In this document: positions 24,740 to 35,933 of the stretch, one piece after another
Numbering within the stretch: the first letter of the stretch is position 1
Layout: each line of letters begins with the position of its first letter
Origin: Clostridiales bacterium
Lineage (GTDB): Bacteria > Bacillota > Clostridia > Oscillospirales > Acutalibacteraceae
Assembly: GCA_012522615.1 (NCBI GenBank)
Contig: JAAYKB010000093.1
Span: forward strand, 1 to 37,908
DNA length: 37,908 nt
Direction of reading: 5' to 3'
Translations under genes and position numbers: made by a program
The notes under the pieces: generated by a model
Seen by the model: only the letters and a program-made list of their open reading frames with translations
What the model was told of the DNA's origin: nothing
Database searches by the model: none

Positions 24740-25297
24740 CTAGACATTTTCCCAACGGTAAAGCCGGATTCGCACCCTTCCGTAACTGTAAATACGGGAA
24801 AGGGTATATAAGCCCGCATGCTCGGGCATATAGGTGTCACTGTCGGATTCGCAGACAATAACACCACCCGGATTCATGTGGGGGTGAACCGCCTGTAACG
24901 CCGGTATAAGCAGTCCGGAGGAATAGGGAGGATCCAAAAATGCAATGTCATATTTATCACTTGACCGGGCAAGGTACGACAAGCCGTCTGTGTTGAGAAC
25001 CTGCGCCCTTTTTGGAATGTCGGGGTCCCTGCGAGCCATTCCGTTCAAATTTCTTCGGATAACGGCAACCGCGTCGGGGCTTTTATCAATAAAAACACAT
25101 CCGGCAGCACCCCGGCTGAGGGCTTCCAGTCCCATCTGACCCGAACCGGCGAACATATCAAGAACCTGACGACCCTCTATCTCAAACTGAAGCGCACTGA
25201 AAATACCCTCCTTGACCCTTTCGGCAGTGGGACGAGTATCATCGCCCGCAAGGGTTTCAAGACGAAAGCCGCGTGCGCTTCCGGTAATAATTCGCAA
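24740..25297 (-). CDS. rsmD: 16S rRNA (guanine966-N2)-methyltransferase RsmD
   Basis: RsmD methylates G966 of 16S rRNA within the 30S subunit using S-adenosylmethionine. The protein shows the Rossmann SAM site VLDMFAGSGQMGLEALSRGA and the catalytic DPPY (FLDPPYSSG). I begin at TTG 25297 because AAAGGAG lies about ten bases upstream and the product then starts MRIITGSARGF, the standard RsmD N-terminus, giving 185 residues. The open frame continues to a TTG at 25354 that overlaps proC by 23 nt and has a poor Shine-Dalgarno. It is transcribed with proC upstream and coaD downstream. Confidence 0.93.
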   Translation of the reverse strand: MRIITGSARGFRLETLAGDDTRPTAERVKEGIFSALQFEIEGRQVLDMFAGSGQMGLEALSRGAAGCVFIDKSPDAVAVIRRNLNGMARRDPDIPKRAQVLNTDGLSYLARSSDKYDIAFLDPPYSSGLLIPALQAVHPHMNPGGVIVCESDSDTYMPEHAGLYTLSRIYSYGRVRIRLYRWENV

Positions 25298-25331
25298 ACC
25301 GTTCCGCTCCTTTTTAACATAGGCGGGATTT

Positions 25332-26126
25332 TTAAAGCTTTTTGTCTTTTTCAAAGCTCGCGCTTACGGCGGATATCACGGCGTCCTCAAAACCGTGCTC
25401 CTGGAGCGCGCAGACTCCCTCGATTGTTGTACCTCCCGGAGAGCAAACCTGATCGGCAAGATTGCGCGGGTGCTCGCCCGTTTCCTGCATAAGACGGGTG
25501 GTGCCTAGCACCGATTGGGCGGCAATTTTCAGGGCGGCCGATTTCGGGATACCGTACCTCACACCGGCCTGCGCCAAGGAGTCGATATACATAAGTGTAA
25601 AGGCGGGCGAACAACCCGCAATGGAGGTAAAGGCGGGAAAAAGATGCTCGTCCAGTTCAATTATCTGACCGACCGCCTCAAATATCATCCGCACGGTTTT
25701 TTTATGCGTATCGGTGACATGGCCATTGGCACAGAATGCCGCCATACCCTCCCCGACCCGGGCGGCTATGTTGGGCATGACGCGAACTAAAGGAACTCCG
25801 CCGCCGAGCAGTTCTTCAATCCACGAGATGGATTTACCGGCCGCAATGGAGATGACAAGGGGAGTACGGCGGGCAAGAATGGGCGAAAGGGCAGGAAGAA
25901 CCGAGGGCAGAATCTGGGGCTTAACCGCAAGTATCACGGTATCGGCCTGTTTTGCAACCTCCTCGGCCGAAGACGAAATAACAATTCCGCAGTCCTCAAA
26001 AAGCTGCATAAGTCTGGCCGAATCCCGGTCATAAACCAGAATATCCCCGCCGCGAAAACCTCCGGACACCAATCCGCGCAGGATGGCGCCCCCCATATTT
26101 CCCGCGCCGATAAAACCAATCTTCAT
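25332..26126 (-). CDS. proC: pyrroline-5-carboxylate reductase
   Basis: ProC reduces pyrroline-5-carboxylate to proline with NAD(P)H, the last step of proline synthesis. The 264-residue protein has the Rossmann motif GFIGAGNMGGAIL (4-16), VILAVKPQ, the RVMPN turn, and the C-terminal signature DQVCSPGGTTIEG. The usual SGSGPAY helix reads AGCSPAF here, a mild divergence near the substrate site. The start ATG 26126 follows AAAGGA. It is the first gene of a probable proC-rsmD-coaD-coiled-coil transcription unit. Confidence 0.96.
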   Translation of the reverse strand: MKIGFIGAGNMGGAILRGLVSGGFRGGDILVYDRDSARLMQLFEDCGIVISSSAEEVAKQADTVILAVKPQILPSVLPALSPILARRTPLVISIAAGKSISWIEELLGGGVPLVRVMPNIAARVGEGMAAFCANGHVTDTHKKTVRMIFEAVGQIIELDEHLFPAFTSIAGCSPAFTLMYIDSLAQAGVRYGIPKSAALKIAAQSVLGTTRLMQETGEHPRNLADQVCSPGGTTIEGVCALQEHGFEDAVISAVSASFEKDKKL

Positions 26127-26252
26127 ACCAATCCATGTCCTTTCAACACGATACCCAAAACCGTTTAGTTTATTCTACATTTTTACATGATATATGTCAA
26201 TAACGCTATAACAAGCCGACAAAATTAACATGCAGTCTGACCATGCCCGACT

Positions 26253-26951
26253 TTATTGCCGCTGCCTGCATTTTTTACTGCGCGAGAAATTTGCGGCGGC
26301 TCCCGAGCATCGGGCAGGAAGACGCAAAAATCTTTCAAACCATCGCTGCCGCAGGCGGTTGGACGCGTGGAAATAAAGGTTCACAACCCCCTCAAGGCCG
26401 GCGTCTTCAATCGAAGAAAAGCCGTAGCCTGCCGTATCATCCAGCAGCAAGATTTTTTTTAAGAGTTCAAAGCCCTCGTCGGGATGCTTCCGCGCCTTTA
26501 AAAAGGCCGAGGAAAGCTCGCGGATGGTTGAGTTCTCCCGCATAACCGAACGCCATCTGATGGCATGCCCGGGACAGCTTAGTCTTCCCGGAGGAAAGAG
26601 CCGCGTCTTTGGCGGTGTACAGAAGACGTCCTTTAAAACCCCGTCGCTGTAAAGCCGGAGGGAGAACCCGTTGCGGCATCCGACTACCCCGATAGCACGG
26701 GTGCACAGCTTTAAGGTCAGACAGCGCGAAAGGTCGTAAAAAGCCTTCAGCTCATTACGGTCTGCACAATCGTCAAATAATGCCCAGCCGTTGCCTGTTC
26801 GGACAAAAGCAACCGTGTGCTCCGCGCTTTCCTTGCGGCAAGGCACATATCCCTGTGCGTCCATATATGCGGTAACGAGATATATGATACGCTCCTGCGC
26901 CGCTTCAAAGCCTTGGTCAAGCAGGAGCTGCAGGCTGGCATATTCCTTCAT
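26253..26951 (-). CDS. hypothetical protein of unknown function
   Basis: I do not recognise this 232-residue soluble protein. It is rich in Arg, Cys (eight visible) and aromatic residues. The N-terminal part is helical (LQLLLDQGFEAAQERIIYLV). The centre, GWALFDDCADRNELKAFYDLS then GFSLRLYSDGVLKDVFCTPP, reads like an alpha/beta domain. The end, SNRLRQRWFERFLRLPARC, is strongly basic. No catalytic motif or signal peptide is visible. The start follows GAAAGGAA. It lies between proC and the calcium ATPase, about 65 nt downstream of the latter, so it could be co-transcribed with it. Superficial likeness to immunity-type domains is not strong enough to use. Confidence 0.65.
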   Translation of the reverse strand: MKEYASLQLLLDQGFEAAQERIIYLVTAYMDAQGYVPCRKESAEHTVAFVRTGNGWALFDDCADRNELKAFYDLSRCLTLKLCTRAIGVVGCRNGFSLRLYSDGVLKDVFCTPPKTRLFPPGRLSCPGHAIRWRSVMRENSTIRELSSAFLKARKHPDEGFELLKKILLLDDTAGYGFSSIEDAGLEGVVNLYFHASNRLRQRWFERFLRLPARCSGAAANFSRSKKCRQRQ

Positions 26952-27017
26952 GGGGAGGTCATTCCTTTCCGCCGTACAGGCAAATACGTCAAATTAATTA
27001 TATTAAACCCGTCGCTG

Positions 27018-29672
<2,655 letters not shown>

Positions 29673-29813
29673 AGGTACCCCTAGTATTTTATATACCGCA
29701 GCATTTGGCTGCACGTTGTTATTATAATGTATTTATACTTAATATGGAAGAAAAAACGCAAAATTAATATTTAATTCATTTTACGACCGATAAAAGCGCC
29801 GACATACTCTTTC

Positions 29814-29842
29814 TTGTATTCGTGTATACTGTGCGGTATAAT
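29814..29842 (+). promoter_or_regulatory. sigma-A promoter of the flavoprotein gene
   Basis: TTGTAT (29814-29819), 17 nt, TATAAT (29837-29842), about 40 nt upstream of the start codon. Confidence 0.6.
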
Positions 29843-29883
29843 CGGAATTACAATAGACAGTCCGTCGGAAAGGGGCGACCACC

Positions 29884-31137
29884 TTGGCGGAAAACAGATA
29901 TGACATTGTTATAATCGGCGGAGGAGCCGCAGGGCTTGCCGCATCCATATTTGCCGCCCGCGGCGCAAAAGGGAGCTGTTCGGTTGCGATAGTTGAAAAG
30001 CAGCAGCGTGTGGGGCGCAAACTGCTGGCAACCGGAAACGGCACATGCAACCTCAGCAACAGCGGCGCGGATTTGAGCCGTTATCACGGGAACGACAGGG
30101 GCTTTGCCAGTGGGGTGCTGGAGGGATTCCCGGTTGAGAAGACGTGTGAGTTTTTTGCCTCAATCGGGGTTGAATGTACAGAGCGCGAAGACGGGCGTAT
30201 ATATCCCTTGTGCCTTCAGGCCGGAGCCGTGCTCGACTGTATGCGCCTTGAAGCCCGGTCGCTGGGGGTTGCCGAGCTTGTCAATATGCAGGTTACCGGC
30301 ATTGTATGCAATGACGGTTTCATCCTCGATACAACCGGCGGCAGGCTGTATGCGAAAAGGGTGCTCGTATGTACCGGCGGCGCCGCCTCTCCGTCGCTCG
30401 GCGGGTCGGCGGAGTCCTATTCGCTCCTGACCTCGCTTGGGCATACCCGCACCCCGCTTTTTCCCTCAATCGTGCAGGTTCGCACCGACACCCAATATAT
30501 AAAATCGGTCAAGGGTATACGTGTGGACGCGGTTATCTCGTTTGAGCTCGACGGGCGCACTCTGGCGTCCGAAAAGGGAGAGGTCCTGTTTACCGATTAC
30601 GGACTGTCCGGACCCGCCGTGATGCAGATTTCCCGTTTCGTATCCGACTGGGAGAGGCGCAGACAGGGCAGGATGACGGCCGTTCTCAATCTCCTTCCCG
30701 ATATGGGGCAAGAACAGATAATGGAATCGCTGAGACGCAGGATAGGGATGCAGGGGCGTACCATGGGAGATATGCTTACCGGACTGTTGCAAAACCGTCT
30801 GGGACAGACGGTTTTGCGCTCTGCGGGCTACCGGGATTTCAGCCGTCCGGCAGTTTCCCTTGATGAAGATGATTTGGAACGCATAGCCAAGGCCATAACA
30901 AGGTGGGAAACAGAGGTAACCGGAACTCAGGGCATGGGCGGCGCCCAGACTACTGCCGGCGGGATTGCCACCGGGGAGTTCGACCCGAACACAATGGAAT
31001 CGCGGATTGTGCCCGGACTGTATGCTGCCGGCGAGCTTCTGGATATCGATGGAGACTGCGGCGGGTTTAATCTTCAATGGGCATGGGCGTCGGCCTATGC
31101 CGCTTCAAGGGCGATAATAGACTCGCTTGACAGGTGA
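29884..31137 (+). CDS. HI0933/YhiN (BaiN-like) family FAD-dependent oxidoreductase
   Basis: This 417-residue flavoprotein has an N-terminal FAD dinucleotide motif IVIIGGGAAGLAASI, then KQQRVGRKLLATGNGTCNLSN, the hallmark loop of the HI0933 family. Further hallmarks are VLVCTGGAASPSLGGSAE in the middle and GLYAAGELLDIDGDCGGFNLQWAWASAYAA at the C-terminus. The physiological substrate of most members is unknown; one relative acts in gut bile-acid reduction. It begins at TTG 29884 (LAENRYD, read as Met) since GGAAAGGGG lies just upstream and no in-frame ATG fits. A DUF2752 gene follows 30 nt downstream. Confidence 0.94.
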   Translation: MAENRYDIVIIGGGAAGLAASIFAARGAKGSCSVAIVEKQQRVGRKLLATGNGTCNLSNSGADLSRYHGNDRGFASGVLEGFPVEKTCEFFASIGVECTEREDGRIYPLCLQAGAVLDCMRLEARSLGVAELVNMQVTGIVCNDGFILDTTGGRLYAKRVLVCTGGAASPSLGGSAESYSLLTSLGHTRTPLFPSIVQVRTDTQYIKSVKGIRVDAVISFELDGRTLASEKGEVLFTDYGLSGPAVMQISRFVSDWERRRQGRMTAVLNLLPDMGQEQIMESLRRRIGMQGRTMGDMLTGLLQNRLGQTVLRSAGYRDFSRPAVSLDEDDLERIAKAITRWETEVTGTQGMGGAQTTAGGIATGEFDPNTMESRIVPGLYAAGELLDIDGDCGGFNLQWAWASAYAASRAIIDSLDR

Positions 31138-31167
31138 TATAAGATTCGGAAGGGAAATGGGAGCTTT

Positions 31168-31518
31168 ATGAAGATAAAAAAGCTGTGGCTTGCTGCGGGC
31201 GGATTCGGGCTTGCCGCGGGATTTTATATCCTTCTTACGGTCTTCGGAATAGGATGTCCGATTCGCGCCGTTACGGGCATACCCTGCCCGGGCTGCGGGA
31301 TGACAAGGGCATATCTGTCGCTGCTCAAGCTTGATATTGCGTCTGCCTTCAGGTATCACCCGCTTTTCTGGATGCCGCCGCTTTTAATTCTATCCCTGTT
31401 TATCAAAAAAGAGCAGCTTGCCCGACCGATAAGAATAACCGTCCTGACTACTTTTGCCGTTTTGGCAGTAGGGGTATATCTTGTCCGGCTGCTTTTATAT
31501 AAGGACTTTCCCGTCTGA
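31168..31518 (+). CDS. DUF2752 domain membrane protein
   Basis: This 116-residue membrane protein has three helices (about 7-26, 66-78, 88-110) and the DUF2752 signature IPCPGCGMTRAYLSLLKLDIASAFRYHPLFW, in which the paired cysteines and the downstream YHP are conserved. The family's role is undefined. It begins 30 nt after the flavoprotein gene in the same direction and is probably in the same operon. Confidence 0.93.
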   Translation: MKIKKLWLAAGGFGLAAGFYILLTVFGIGCPIRAVTGIPCPGCGMTRAYLSLLKLDIASAFRYHPLFWMPPLLILSLFIKKEQLARPIRITVLTTFAVLAVGVYLVRLLLYKDFPV

Positions 31519-31540
31519 TTCCAAGCCCCTTAAACTAAAA

Positions 31541-31580
31541 ATATCAACGAAAGTGGCAGAGGGGGTCAGCCCTCTGCCAC
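31541..31580 (-). terminator. hairpin at the end of the 47-residue protein gene
   Basis: GTGGCAGAGGG/CCCTCTGCCAC (31553-31563, 31570-31580) is a perfect 11-bp stem whose loop holds the stop codon of the minus-strand gene. The downstream minus-strand bases are T-rich but interrupted (TTTCGTTGATATTTTTAG), so it is probably a terminator, perhaps also for the plus-strand operon end. Confidence 0.6.
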
Positions 31581-31709
31581 GATGTCTTCCAGAACCTTGA
31601 TAAGATCGTTTAGATTGTTTAACCTGACGTTCCGTTCAAGTATGGCGTTTTTTAAATCCACCGACAGGGTTTCAAATTTATCTCTTATACTGGGATCGAC
31701 GTATGACAT
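31566..31709 (-). CDS. small protein, 47 residues, paralogue-like to the 18271-18450 product
   Basis: This short gene has the Shine-Dalgarno AAAGGAAT at a normal distance from ATG 31709 and encodes MSYVDPSIRDKFETLSVDLK, followed by NAILERNVRLNNLNDLIKVL and EDIVAEG. It is helical and soluble. The pattern F-E-T-L, a basic/acidic helix with I-x-x-R, then a D-L-x9-E-x-IV-x-G ending aligns with the 59-residue product at 18271-18450. No family name is known to me. The stop lies in the loop of a terminator-like hairpin, and the Shine-Dalgarno context resembles that of its relative. Confidence 0.7.
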   Translation of the reverse strand: MSYVDPSIRDKFETLSVDLKNAILERNVRLNNLNDLIKVLEDIVAEG

Positions 31710-32029
31710 AGGTTTTATTCCTTTCTTTTCCGACTTAACAGGATAAAAATTTATTTATTTAAATCTATCTATAATTTCAAATTCCCCGTTTTATAATACT
31801 TTATTAATACGAAATAATGGAAAATCTATAATATATTTAACACAGACTCAAAACAGTACTTGTTTACCTAAAATGACGGAAAGTTTATTATATTTAATAA
31901 AAAACATAAAACAATATTGATTTATTAATCAAATAAGTATAATATGGATATATAGTATTTATCTAACACAACATCCCGAACTACTCATTTTAGAAATGTG
32001 AATGTATAAATTTTGCAGGAGGAGCAGGC
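31710..32029. other. AT-rich intergenic region upstream of the c-di-GMP enzyme
   Basis: This 320-bp region is very AT-rich. It contains the palindrome TTGATTTATTAATCAA (31917-31932) and TATAAT at 31938-31943. The gap between TTGATT and TATAAT is 15 nt, shorter than ideal for a sigma-A promoter. I see no gene here. Confidence 0.5.
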
Positions 32030-33946
32030 TTGGAAAATTTAACATTTTCGGCTTATCAACCAATCCGGCAATATCACCTTATAATAATCATCATTGTACT
32101 TGTATTATTAGTCTTAGTATTAGGTTTAATATTCTTTGTGTTGCGCCGTAGATTCCGTCGTCTCAAATCAGAACATGATGATATTCATAAACTCTTTGCT
32201 TTATATAAGACATTTATTGATGCCGAGGATAATCTGGTCTACCTGAAGGACAGCGATCTTAAGTATGTCTTTGTAAACAAGGCGTTTACATATTTCTTTG
32301 AACTGAATGAAGACGAGGTAGCCGGACTTGACGACTATGATTTTATGGATGCCGAGATTGCGGAAAAAAACCGGGAAACCGATAGAAAGGTTTTCGAACA
32401 CAGAGCGGTAATCGTCGATGACTTTAAAATGAACAATCGCAACTACAGGGTAACAAAATTTCCGGTAACCCTGCTTAACGGCAGCATAGGAGTCGGCGCA
32501 CATATCAAGGATGTCACCGACGAACAGAGAAACATAAAGCAGCGGGAGATTTATTTCAAGACCCTGCTTTCAATCGGCGACGGCGTCATGGTTGTTGACC
32601 GAAACGGCATGGTGGAAATGATAAATAAGGAAGCCGAGAGGCTTACGGGCTGGAGCAACTCCGAGGCTGTGGGCAAACCATACCGAGAGGTTTTCCCGCT
32701 GGAATGCGGCGGGAACGATGCGCTTAATGACTCTGTTAAATGCGTTCTGGAAAAGGGATGTGTCAACGAGTTTAAAATAAATGCACGGCTTACCGCAAGG
32801 AACGACAAGGAATATTATATCGAGTACTGCGCCGCGCCGATAAAGGACGATATGGACAACGCAATCGGTGTTGTTGTGGTTTTCAGGGACGTGACCGAAA
32901 GAAAGCTGCAAAATGACAAAATCGAATATCTGAGCTACCATGATTCCCTCACCGGTCTTTATAACAGGCGGTTTTTCGAGGAGGAACTGCGCAGGCTGGA
33001 TACAGAGTCCAATCTTCCGATATCAATTGTTATGGGGGATATGAACGGCTTAAAGCTGACCAATGATATTTTCGGACATGTATTTGGCGACGCCCTGCTT
33101 GTCAAGATGGCAGAGGTGCTCAAAAGGGTGTGCAGGGAGCAGGATGTAATAGCCCGCTGGGGCGGTGACGAGTTTGTGATTCTTCTCCCGAAAACGTCAT
33201 GCGACCAGGCCACGGATATTATTAAGATAATAAAACATGAGTTTGCCGAAGAGAACATCAAGGCTATCAAGGGAAGCATCTCGATGGGCTGTGCCACCAA
33301 ACAGAAGCCATCCGATAATATAAAGCAGGTTCTCGAATACGCCGAGGATATGATGTATTCCGTCAAGACGCTCGAGAGGGACGATATACGCAATTCGGCG
33401 ATAGATTACATAATAACCTCTCTGCACGAAAACAGCGCCCGCGAGAGGGAGCATTCTATTCGTGTAAGCGAGCTGTGCTGCAAGATGGGCAAGGCGCTGG
33501 AGCTGTCCGAGGTCGAGGTCCGCAAGCTCAAGGAGGCGGGATACCTTCACGATATCGGCAAGATTGTGCTTGAACCCGGACTGATGAACAAAAACCATCT
33601 TCTGACCAACCGGGAATGGAACGAGGTAAAAAGACACTCGGTCATAGGTTATCGAATCCTGAATTCCTTTGATAATACCCTTGATTTAGCCGAATCGGTT
33701 CTTGCCCACCACGAACGTTGGAACGGGTCGGGTTACCCGAAAGGGCTGAAGGGGGACGAGATACCGCTGATTGCCCGAATTATTGCCATTGTCGAAGGCT
33801 ATGACAGAATGACCCATGATTCTGACAATATTAAGGCAATGAGCAAGGAGGAAGCGATAGGGGTGCTCAAAGAGAATGCCGGCGTGCTGTTCGACCCCGG
33901 GCTGGTGGATGTTTTCATAAAAACAATCCAGAACGAAGAAGATTAA
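32030..33946 (+). CDS. membrane-anchored PAS-PAS-GGDEF-HD-GYP cyclic-di-GMP enzyme
   Basis: This 638-residue regulator has one membrane helix (about 17-40), two PAS domains (about 60-165 and 175-295), a GGDEF diguanylate cyclase domain (about 305-455; GGDEF at 378-382) and an HD-GYP phosphodiesterase domain (about 465-635). RxxD of the inhibitory I-site is present at Arg369-Asp372, exactly five residues before GGDEF. HD-GYP has HD at 507-508, HHERWNGSGYP (560-570) and ARIIAIVEGYD. Both catalytic halves look intact, so it could make and break c-di-GMP. It starts at TTG 32030 behind GGAGGAG. It stands alone with a strong terminator. Confidence 0.94.
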   Translation: MENLTFSAYQPIRQYHLIIIIIVLVLLVLVLGLIFFVLRRRFRRLKSEHDDIHKLFALYKTFIDAEDNLVYLKDSDLKYVFVNKAFTYFFELNEDEVAGLDDYDFMDAEIAEKNRETDRKVFEHRAVIVDDFKMNNRNYRVTKFPVTLLNGSIGVGAHIKDVTDEQRNIKQREIYFKTLLSIGDGVMVVDRNGMVEMINKEAERLTGWSNSEAVGKPYREVFPLECGGNDALNDSVKCVLEKGCVNEFKINARLTARNDKEYYIEYCAAPIKDDMDNAIGVVVVFRDVTERKLQNDKIEYLSYHDSLTGLYNRRFFEEELRRLDTESNLPISIVMGDMNGLKLTNDIFGHVFGDALLVKMAEVLKRVCREQDVIARWGGDEFVILLPKTSCDQATDIIKIIKHEFAEENIKAIKGSISMGCATKQKPSDNIKQVLEYAEDMMYSVKTLERDDIRNSAIDYIITSLHENSAREREHSIRVSELCCKMGKALELSEVEVRKLKEAGYLHDIGKIVLEPGLMNKNHLLTNREWNEVKRHSVIGYRILNSFDNTLDLAESVLAHHERWNGSGYPKGLKGDEIPLIARIIAIVEGYDRMTHDSDNIKAMSKEEAIGVLKENAGVLFDPGLVDVFIKTIQNEED

Positions 33947-33947
33947 C

Positions 33948-33987
33948 AAAAAATGCTTACCGATACAATAGTCGGTAAGCATTTTTT
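33948..33987 (+). terminator. intrinsic terminator of the c-di-GMP enzyme gene
   Basis: A perfect 16-bp stem (33948-33963 with 33972-33987; core ATGCTTACCGA/TCGGTAAGCAT) ends in six T. It can work on both strands. Confidence 0.93.
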
Positions 33988-33988
33988 A

Positions 33989-34404
33989 CAGGCTTTAGCC
34001 TGTTTTGACGTGTCTTGTCCGCGTCAAAACCAGATAAAAGCTATGCCGGGGGAGGGAGCAGCTTTAACTTCAAGTTTTCTTTACGCTCATGCCGCGGGGC
34101 ACCCCATGTTCTACTCAGTCTTGCTAAAGCAAGCCCGGGCAGAAAGATGGCAAAGACCGCCGGGGAGGGTTTCGATTCCCTCCCCGGATTCCTCCGCAAA
34201 CGACCAAAGGCTGCCGCCTTTGGAATCCGCAGATTGTGATAAAGAGTAAGTGATACTCTTTTAAGAGTGGTAGGGCAAGAGGTGCAAAGTGGTGCAGTAG
34301 AAAGAATTTTCACTGCATCTTGAGATGCTTGCCAGTAATATGTCCTTTTAGGGTCTATGCAAGCTGCCGGCTAAGCCGCTGGCTTTGACTAAACCCTGTT
34401 TTTG
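33989..34404. other. hairpin-dense non-coding region between convergent genes
   Basis: No gene is supported in this 416-bp region. It holds a chain of perfect stems: CAGGCT/AGCCTG (33989-34002), GTTTTGACG/CGTCAAAAC (34002-34010, 34022-34030), AAAGCT/AGCTTT (34037-34042, 34060-34065), CTTGC/GCAAG (34120-34133), CCGGGGAGGG/CCCTCCCCGG (34160-34187), CCAAAGGC/GCCTTTGG (34204-34223) and AAGAGTA/TACTCTT (34242-34260). A minus-strand open frame (34041-34313) is low in complexity and has no Shine-Dalgarno. A structured RNA or an intergenic repeat element is likely. Confidence 0.5.
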
Positions 34405-35682
34405 TCATGCCTGTATTACGGACGCAAGCAAAAGAAGCGGGAGGTTGTCGGCATAGATTGTATCAAACTGCGATATCGGCAGGGGATTTGTGCCGCGCCC
34501 CACCTCCACGGTATATCCGGGACGGCGGAAATCCTGAATAAACCAGTCCTTGTACCCAGCATAGGATGCAATCCCGACCGCCTCGTCAAGCGTATACCCG
34601 CTTACATTAGCCAAAGCCCTGCCGATTGCAAGGGCTTCGGGCGGGGCGAGATTTTGAAAATTCCAGTATATGACCTCGCCCTGACTGTGGTACGCAAGGA
34701 CAAGCCGAAAATCATGACCTCTCGTAAAAGCCACCATCGCCTGAACCTCGGGCTCTGATTCCGGATAGGGACCGGAATACCGCGTCGGACCGGGACCGGT
34801 AATCCCCGCGGCAGCCTCTGCCGCCTTGGATTCCTGCCACCCCGCGTTATAGTTATGATTGAGATCCACCCCGCGGTTGTTTGCCTGCCAGTTGTCTGAA
34901 AAGTCGGTGCTGCCGTTGTTCCACTGTATAAGCTGGCTGTAATTGGGATTATCGGGCGACAGACCGTTTAAAACAAGCTCAATCCCGTCGGGATTCACCA
35001 TGGGCACAATATATATGCTGCTGGCGTCCCAAACCTCGGAGATATCGTAGCCGCCGAGCGACCTGTTCTGAGCATACGCCGCCGAGACGTCCTCGATAAA
35101 TTTCATAAGCAGGGGGGAGGTGATCCATTCCAGCGAATGGTGTGCCCCGTTGTAAAACACCTGATTCGGTCCTCTGCCAAGCCGGATGTAATAAAGGTTC
35201 CTGCCAAGAGAGCTCTGTCCGGCGGAGCCTGTCTCAAGAAAGGGGTATCTTGCCCTAAGTCCGGCTATATCCCGTTCCATTATCTCATATGTATAGTCGA
35301 TGTTGGTGTCAACCACCGGAAAGCCATAGGGCACGACAATCCGCTGACCGACGCGCAGAAAGTCGGCCGACAGCCCCGGATTTGCGGCAAGTATAAGGGC
35401 GGGGGATGTGCCGTATCTGCCGGCAATCTCGTAAAGGGTGTCCGAACGCCTTATGGTGTAATTGTCATATCCCAGCAGATAGCGCTCCATGCTGCTGTAT
35501 GTTTCCGTCCCGATAACGCCGTCGGGAGTCAGCCCGTACCTTGTCTGGAACTCTATCACCGCCTGCCGGGTTTGGGGACCGAATATTCCGTCCAACGCCC
35601 CGCTGTAAAAACCGAGCTTGCTCAGGGTCGCCTGTATTTCCATAACGTCCGTGCCGGACATGCCTAAACCGAGCGTTCTCAT
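34405..35682 (-). CDS. PG-binding/LysM M14 carboxypeptidase (gamma-D-glutamyl-diamino acid peptidase type)
   Basis: This zinc peptidase of 425 residues cuts peptidoglycan stem peptides. Domain order is PG_binding_1 (about 4-66), LysM (about 73-118; YTIRRSDTLYEIAGRYGTS) and M14 (about 125-420). Zinc ligands are H182-x-x-E185 in GAHHSLEW and H332 in YHSQGE; the catalytic Glu393 is in YTVEVGRG. The layout resembles endopeptidase I of Lysinibacillus sphaericus and YqgT. No signal peptide is present, suggesting cytosolic, forespore-directed or lysis-released activity. ATG 35682 follows AGGGAG. It is convergent with the c-di-GMP enzyme gene. Confidence 0.92.
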   Translation of the reverse strand: MRTLGLGMSGTDVMEIQATLSKLGFYSGALDGIFGPQTRQAVIEFQTRYGLTPDGVIGTETYSSMERYLLGYDNYTIRRSDTLYEIAGRYGTSPALILAANPGLSADFLRVGQRIVVPYGFPVVDTNIDYTYEIMERDIAGLRARYPFLETGSAGQSSLGRNLYYIRLGRGPNQVFYNGAHHSLEWITSPLLMKFIEDVSAAYAQNRSLGGYDISEVWDASSIYIVPMVNPDGIELVLNGLSPDNPNYSQLIQWNNGSTDFSDNWQANNRGVDLNHNYNAGWQESKAAEAAAGITGPGPTRYSGPYPESEPEVQAMVAFTRGHDFRLVLAYHSQGEVIYWNFQNLAPPEALAIGRALANVSGYTLDEAVGIASYAGYKDWFIQDFRRPGYTVEVGRGTNPLPISQFDTIYADNLPLLLLASVIQA

Positions 35683-35877
35683 TCAATCGCTCCCTTCTTT
35701 AATATCTTTAGTCATTATATTCAAAACAATTCCTCATTGTTCCGCCTTTGAGAACCATAATAAGCTAAAATCAATAATTGAAATGACCGAAAATGAATGG
35801 TATAATGCTTTAGTGTTATGGAAAATAACAAATTAACGCATAACTTTCAAAGACTGTTTACAATTTAGGACGCTCCA

Positions 35878-35883
35878 TATAAT
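35878..35883 (+). promoter_or_regulatory. -10 element of a probable promoter for the ABC transporter genes
   Basis: TATAAT at 35878-35883. The sequence 17 nt upstream (TGTTTA, 35855-35860) is a poor -35. A small CTGAAT/ATTCAG hairpin (35903-35917) lies just before the Shine-Dalgarno AGGAGGG. Confidence 0.4.
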
Positions 35884-35933
35884 ACAATAAAAAGAGCGGT
35901 TTCTGAATAAAATTCAGGAGGGAAGGCAAAACC

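Noticed and set aside
34158-34190. tRNA-like T-arm (GGTTTCGATTCCC) suggesting a tRNA gene
   Set aside because: It is only the loop of a 10-bp hairpin; no acceptor, D or anticodon arms can be built around it.
34041-34313. 90-codon minus-strand open frame
   Set aside because: Composed of hairpin arms and low-complexity Leu/Pro/Arg stretches, no Shine-Dalgarno.
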